From NCBI GenBank assembly GCA_026415295.1, contig JAOAHJ010000023.1:1-64000 (forward strand): a stretch of 64,000 nt of DNA, given 5' to 3'. The translations under genes and the position numbers were made by a program. Shown here in pieces: positions 63,716 to 64,000 of this stretch. Numbering within the stretch: the stretch's first letter is position 1; each line of letters begins with the position of its first letter. The notes below the pieces were generated by a model that saw only the letters and a list, made by a program, of their open reading frames with translations, ran no database searches and had not been told where the DNA came from. This DNA is from Spirochaetota bacterium. GTDB lineage: Bacteria > Spirochaetota > JAAYUW01 > JAOAHJ01.

Positions 63716-64000
63716 ATGGATATAAGAAATATGAAACTTGAAAGTGGATGGTATCCAAAAGATAGTATTTCCATTAAAGAAAAATTTAAACAACTTGAAT
63801 TAAATTATAAAAAATTAAAATTTGATTTTAAAGAAAAAAATAAAAATATAAACCTTTCTATTCTTCCTCATGCTGGATGGTTCTTCACTGAAGATTTAAT
63901 ATTTAATAATTTAAAATTAATTTCTGAACTAAATCCACAAATTGATGTTATAATTATAATTGGTGGACACCAAGATGATATGGGGGTTCCCATAATCTTA
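63716..64000 (+). CDS. MEMO-family protein, N-terminal part (AmmeMemoRadiSam system protein B)
   Basis: Partial: ATG at 63716 with GGAGG four bases upstream, open to the window edge (95 codons). Seen: SGWYPKD, the PHAGWFFTE block with a conserved His, and VIIIIGGHQDDMGVP, both characteristic of MEMO family proteins. Known: MEMO proteins share the fold of extradiol dioxygenases and often occur with an AMMECR1 protein and a radical-SAM enzyme (AmmeMemoRadiSam). The partner genes, if present, lie beyond the right edge. Full length would be about 270-300 residues. Confidence 0.88.
   Translation, partial: MDIRNMKLESGWYPKDSISIKEKFKQLELNYKKLKFDFKEKNKNINLSILPHAGWFFTEDLIFNNLKLISELNPQIDVIIIIGGHQDDMGVPIIL

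Noticed and set aside
1-64000. CRISPR arrays, insertion sequences, prophage or restriction-modification genes
   Set aside because: None seen: no evenly spaced repeats, transposase or integrase motifs, or methyltransferase motifs among the open frames.

Overview
The window is a very AT-rich bacterial chromosome segment, densely packed with ordinary housekeeping genes. No phage, insertion sequence, CRISPR array or rRNA was seen. Several features point to a spirochaete-type bacterium. (1) The order spoVG - tRNA-Gln - rplY (L25/Ctc) - pth - tilS - ftsH matches, from memory, the Borrelia order. (2) GreA is a giant 911-residue protein with a long helical-repeat N-terminus, as in Borrelia and Treponema. 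(3) HPr, HPF and RpoN genes are neighbours. Unlike Borrelia, this organism carries Kdo and heptose genes and an Lpt ATPase, so it probably makes a lipopolysaccharide. It also carries a lysine-fermentation dehydrogenase, which suggests anaerobic amino-acid catabolism. Genus is not resolved from sequence reading alone.

Layout. 1-2.3 kb: a cut-off ABC transporter ATPase and L-erythro-3,5-diaminohexanoate dehydrogenase (kdd), followed by a clear terminator. 2.7-6.8 kb (+): acetyl-CoA carboxylase genes accB-accC-accD-accA. 6.8-12.0 kb (-): a TVP38-like membrane protein, giant GreA, a TPR protein and a secreted protein. 12.2-13.6 kb (+): a short phosphoglycerate dehydrogenase and a LysM protein. 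13.6-28.7 kb (-): a long gene run with a divergent holA candidate, an NtrC/NtrB-like two-component pair, envelope proteins, HPr, HPr kinase, HPF, sigma-54, LptB, an LptC/A-like protein, KdsD, KdsA, PyrG and a heptose-1-P adenylyltransferase. 28.8-31.5 kb (+): two GT-B-like glycosyltransferases. 31.5-38.7 kb (-): NusB, a SurA-like protein, MurI, a GlpA-like/oxidoreductase/DUF1667 trio and a purine permease. 38.9-42.3 kb (+): DNA polymerase III alpha. 42.3-44.2 kb: dnaA (-) with an AT-rich upstream region holding three perfect TTATTCACA DnaA boxes, a candidate oriC. 44.2-63.6 kb (-): M18 aminopeptidase, a serine-palmitoyltransferase-like enzyme, a degenerate HAD protein, RpiB, a phosphohexomutase, FtsH, TilS, Pth, L25, tRNA-Gln, SpoVG, IspE, ApbE, QueH, a CheY-like regulator, a GlmU-like uridylyltransferase, an M23 peptidase, two aminotransferases and a lytic transglycosylase. 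63.7 kb to the end (+): start of a MEMO-family protein.

How the genes work together. The 28.7-to-13.6 kb run joins Kdo synthesis (KdsD, KdsA), CTP supply for CMP-Kdo (PyrG), heptose activation and Lpt transport with sigma-54, a sigma-54 activator and its kinase, and the HPr/HprK carbon-signalling pair. The acc cluster supplies malonyl-CoA. The two glycosyltransferases, a phosphohexomutase and a GlmU-like enzyme feed envelope sugars. The strongest leads are the candidate oriC without a gene-strand switch, the sphingolipid-type AOS enzyme, the activator with GSFTNA in place of GAFTGA, the Lys-for-His phosphoglycerate dehydrogenase, and two poorly described families (the 438-aa GT-B-like protein and the TPR protein beside GreA). 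I did not see a clearly new multi-gene defence or mobile system.
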